Source: a bacterium
GTDB taxonomy: Bacteria; Vulcanimicrobiota; CADAWZ01
Assembly (NCBI GenBank): GCA_024409025.1
Contig: JAKSUM010000073.1
Location: 1-6,782, forward strand
Direction: 5' to 3'
Length of the DNA: 6,782 nt
Positions 5,189 to 6,782 of this stretch are shown here, piece after piece (the first letter of the stretch is position 1; every line of letters starts with the position of its first letter). The position numbers and the translations under genes were made by a program. Below the pieces are notes generated by a model that made no database searches, was not told the origin of the DNA, and was given only the letters and a program-made list of their open reading frames with translations.

Positions 5189-6526
5189 TTATTTTTTAGA
5201 GCCGCCTGCGCCAATCTGATAATATTCAAATCCGGCATCAGCAAGAATCGAAGCATCATACTGATTTCTTCCGTCAAAAATAACAGGATTCTTAAGCTGC
5301 TTTTTTATTTCATAAAAATCAGGAGACTTAAACTCCTTCCATTCAGTTACAAGAATAAGGGCGTCGGCATTCAAAAGGGCCGAATACTTGCTTTCACAGA
5401 ATTCAACATTAGCGTTGTCACGCAGATAGAATGACTTGGCCTGTTCCATGGCCTTAGGATCATATGCCTTGACAAATGCACCCCTTGAAGTCAGCTCATC
5501 AATAATCGTAAGAGCAGGAGCCTCTCTCATATCATCAGTATTAGGCTTGAAGGCAAGTCCCCAGACAGCAAATACCTTGCCGCTTAAATCATCTCCAAAA
5601 CGTCCAATGACCTTTTTAGGGATAACATGCTTCTGTCTCTTATTTACAGCTTCTACTGATTTCAGGATTTCAGGCTCATAGCCGAAATCAGAGCTCGTCT
5701 TTATAAGAGCCTTGACATCCTTAGGGAAGCAGCTTCCGCCATATCCGCATCCTGCATATATGAAATGATATCCTATTCTGGAGTCGCTTCCGATTCCCAT
5801 CCTCACCTTATTGACATCAGCTCCGACCTTTTCGCATATATTGGAAATCTCATTCATAAAGGATATCTTTGTGGCAAGCATCGCATTGGCCGTATATTTG
5901 GTCATCTCGGCGCTTGCAATATCCATGAATATAAAAGTCTCCTGATTGCGTACAAGAGGAAGATACATATTCCTCATGACCTTCTCTGCTTCCTCATTAT
6001 CAGTTCCGATAACGATTCTGTCAGGCCTTGAGCAGTCGGCAACAGCAGTACCCTCCTTCAAAAATTCGGGATTGGATATAACATCAAACGTCAGATTGCT
6101 CCCTCTGGCATCAAGCTCATCCTGAATAGCCCGGCGTACAAGCTTCGCAGTTCCGACCGGAACAGTGGACTTGTCAATCACATACATGTGATGATCCATA
6201 AACCTTCCGATAGAGGCGGCGGCATTGAGGACATAATGCAAATCCGCACTCCCGTCCTCCCCCATAGGCGTACCTACAGCAATGAAGCATATGTCAGTCT
6301 TCAGGAGAGCTGACTGCAGATCCGTAGTGAAATTAAGCCTGCCCGCTTCATAATTCTCTTTAACCAAAGATGACAGCCCCGGCTCATAAATAGGTATGAT
6401 TCCGTTTATAAGCTTGTTTATTTTCTCTTCGTCAACGTCAACGCAGTATACTGAATTGCCATAATCCGAGAGACAAGTTCCTGTCACAAGACCGACATAG
6501 CCCGTTCCGATTACCGTGATTTTCAC
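5189..6526 (-). CDS. ugd: UDP-glucose 6-dehydrogenase
   Basis: Ugd oxidises UDP-glucose to UDP-glucuronate with two NAD+, supplying precursors for capsule, exopolysaccharide or lipopolysaccharide. The 445 residues fit the family (about 430-450). The N-terminal Rossmann motif is G7-T-G9-Y-V-G12, with D30/D32 at the end of the second strand for NAD ribose. Other conserved sites are VGTP (84-87), STVPVGT (120-126), NPEFLKEG (152-159), K210 and N214 in AEMTKYTANAM, and YGGSCFPKD with catalytic C266 and D270. WGLAFKPNTDDMREAP marks the C-terminal UDP-binding domain. All catalytic residues are present. The start codon is GTG (6524-6526), chosen because it begins the MKITVIGTG motif and has AGGAT 6 nt upstream. 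It has its own promoter and is transcribed away from an upstream minus-strand gene. UDP-N-acetylmannosamine dehydrogenase is a relative, but the motifs favour Ugd. Confidence 0.96.
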   Translation of the reverse strand: MKITVIGTGYVGLVTGTCLSDYGNSVYCVDVDEEKINKLINGIIPIYEPGLSSLVKENYEAGRLNFTTDLQSALLKTDICFIAVGTPMGEDGSADLHYVLNAAASIGRFMDHHMYVIDKSTVPVGTAKLVRRAIQDELDARGSNLTFDVISNPEFLKEGTAVADCSRPDRIVIGTDNEEAEKVMRNMYLPLVRNQETFIFMDIASAEMTKYTANAMLATKISFMNEISNICEKVGADVNKVRMGIGSDSRIGYHFIYAGCGYGGSCFPKDVKALIKTSSDFGYEPEILKSVEAVNKRQKHVIPKKVIGRFGDDLSGKVFAVWGLAFKPNTDDMREAPALTIIDELTSRGAFVKAYDPKAMEQAKSFYLRDNANVEFCESKYSALLNADALILVTEWKEFKSPDFYEIKKQLKNPVIFDGRNQYDASILADAGFEYYQIGAGGSKK

Positions 6527-6532
6527 AAATTT

Positions 6533-6537
6533 ATCCT
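6533..6537 (-). promoter_or_regulatory. Ribosome binding site supporting the GTG start of ugd
   Basis: AGGAT on the minus strand, within GGCAGGAT, lies 6 nt before GTG at 6524-6526. The spacing is normal. It decides in favour of the GTG start, which also gives the expected N-terminal MKITVIGTGYVG. Confidence 0.8.
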
Positions 6538-6564
6538 GCCTATCACATAAAAATAGCGTACAGA

Positions 6565-6600
6565 AATTAATTATTCAAAATATCATCTGAACAATTAATT
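6565..6600. promoter_or_regulatory. Dyad symmetry overlapping the ugd transcription start (candidate operator)
   Basis: AATTAATTATTCA (6565-6577) and TGAACAATTAATT (6588-6600) form an inverted repeat with 12 of 13 matching positions and a 10-nt spacer. The outer arm overlaps three bases of the -10 box and the predicted start lies inside the same arm. This placement suits a repressor site. As RNA the mismatch would be a G-U pair, so a leader hairpin is the alternative, but transcription probably starts partway through the first arm. The repeat is very AT-rich, so chance is not excluded. Confidence 0.5.
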
Positions 6601-6626
6601 TTATCAAAATAATAATACTATGTCAA
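6598..6626 (-). promoter_or_regulatory. Sigma70-type promoter of ugd
   Basis: On the minus strand TTGACA (6626-6621, a perfect -35) is followed after exactly 17 nt by TAAAAT (6603-6598, five of six matches to the -10 box). TG one base ahead of the -10 makes it an extended -10. The predicted start of transcription is near 6591, giving a leader of about 65 nt before the GTG. No riboswitch or attenuator is recognised in the leader. Confidence 0.85.
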
Positions 6627-6660
6627 TTCAAATCATTTTCCGTTTTAAGGAAATACAGCC

Positions 6661-6780
6661 CTACATGCACAGCTCCTTGAGGACTGATTTTATAGCCGAA
6701 TTCAGACAGGAGGGCTCTATGCCCTTCATCCTAAGATCCCTTACGGCATCAGCAGCCTCGGAATTATGAATATGGTCCCT
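6661..6780 (-). CDS. C-terminal end of an unidentified gene (5' end outside window)
   Basis: One minus-strand frame stays open from the window edge to a TAG stop at 6661-6663, giving 39 residues (RDHIHNSEAADAVRDLRMKG, then IEPSCLNSAIKSVLKELCM). The other two minus-strand frames meet stops within 14 codons of the edge. The composition (Ala, Glu, Lys, Leu; helix-like pattern) looks like the C-terminal helix of a real cytosolic protein. I do not recognise the family. It lies upstream of ugd on the same strand, 134 nt away. The strong ugd promoter in the gap suggests it need not be in the same transcript, although no terminator is seen between them. Confidence 0.55.
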   Translation of the reverse strand, partial: RDHIHNSEAADAVRDLRMKGIEPSCLNSAIKSVLKELCM

Positions 6781-6782
6781 GA

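Noticed and set aside
6177..6192. Palindrome-like ATCACATACATGTGAT
   Set aside because: It lies inside the ugd coding region over conserved residues (MYVID), so coding constraint explains it. It is far from any promoter.
6637..6653. Hairpin TTTCC/GGAAA after the partial gene at the right end
   Set aside because: The stem is only 5 bp and AT-rich, and no T tract follows on the minus strand, so it is not a convincing terminator.

Overview
The window looks like chromosomal DNA from an anaerobic bacterium, moderately AT-rich by eye. It uses many ATA (Ile) and AGA/AGG (Arg) codons. The order recG-rsmD-coaD followed by a coiled-coil gene is a layout I associate with Clostridia and with diderm relatives such as Synergistota. 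The exported protein with membrane-fusion-protein-like hairpins and the DUF6273 protein fit a diderm such as Synergistota somewhat better. This placement is a low-confidence inference. Nothing in the window looks like a phage, an insertion sequence, a CRISPR array or an RNA gene.

Layout. (1) Positions 1-3283, plus strand: one tightly packed operon. It holds the 3' end of recG (DNA repair helicase), rsmD (16S rRNA methyltransferase), coaD (CoA biosynthesis), a cytosolic Ala/Lys/Glu-rich coiled-coil protein, and an exported protein with a degenerate LytM/M23 domain and a long C-terminal coiled coil. The junctions are 10 nt, a 1-nt overlap, 6 nt and an 8-nt overlap. The operon ends at a bidirectional intrinsic terminator (3284-3312). 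(2) Positions 3316-3939, minus strand: a single exported DUF6273 protein that converges on the same terminator. (3) Positions 4043-5144, plus strand: a two-gene unit of an exported HExxH (DA1-like) metallopeptidase and a RimJ/RimL-type GNAT acetyltransferase one base apart. A second bidirectional terminator (5146-5177) follows. (4) Positions 5189-6526, minus strand: ugd (UDP-glucose 6-dehydrogenase) with a GTG start, a near-consensus sigma70-type promoter, and a 13-bp dyad over its predicted start site. (5) Positions 6661-6780, minus strand: the last 39 codons of an unidentified gene.

The first three genes are housekeeping. The most interesting part is the pair at the end of that operon. It joins a conserved but uncharacterised coaD-linked coiled-coil protein to a secreted M23-fold protein. 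In the M23 protein one zinc ligand is changed (HxD for HxH), and the C-terminal helices carry two motifs resembling the RLS hairpin tip of TolC-docking adaptor proteins. The second point of interest is the compact candidate control region of ugd.
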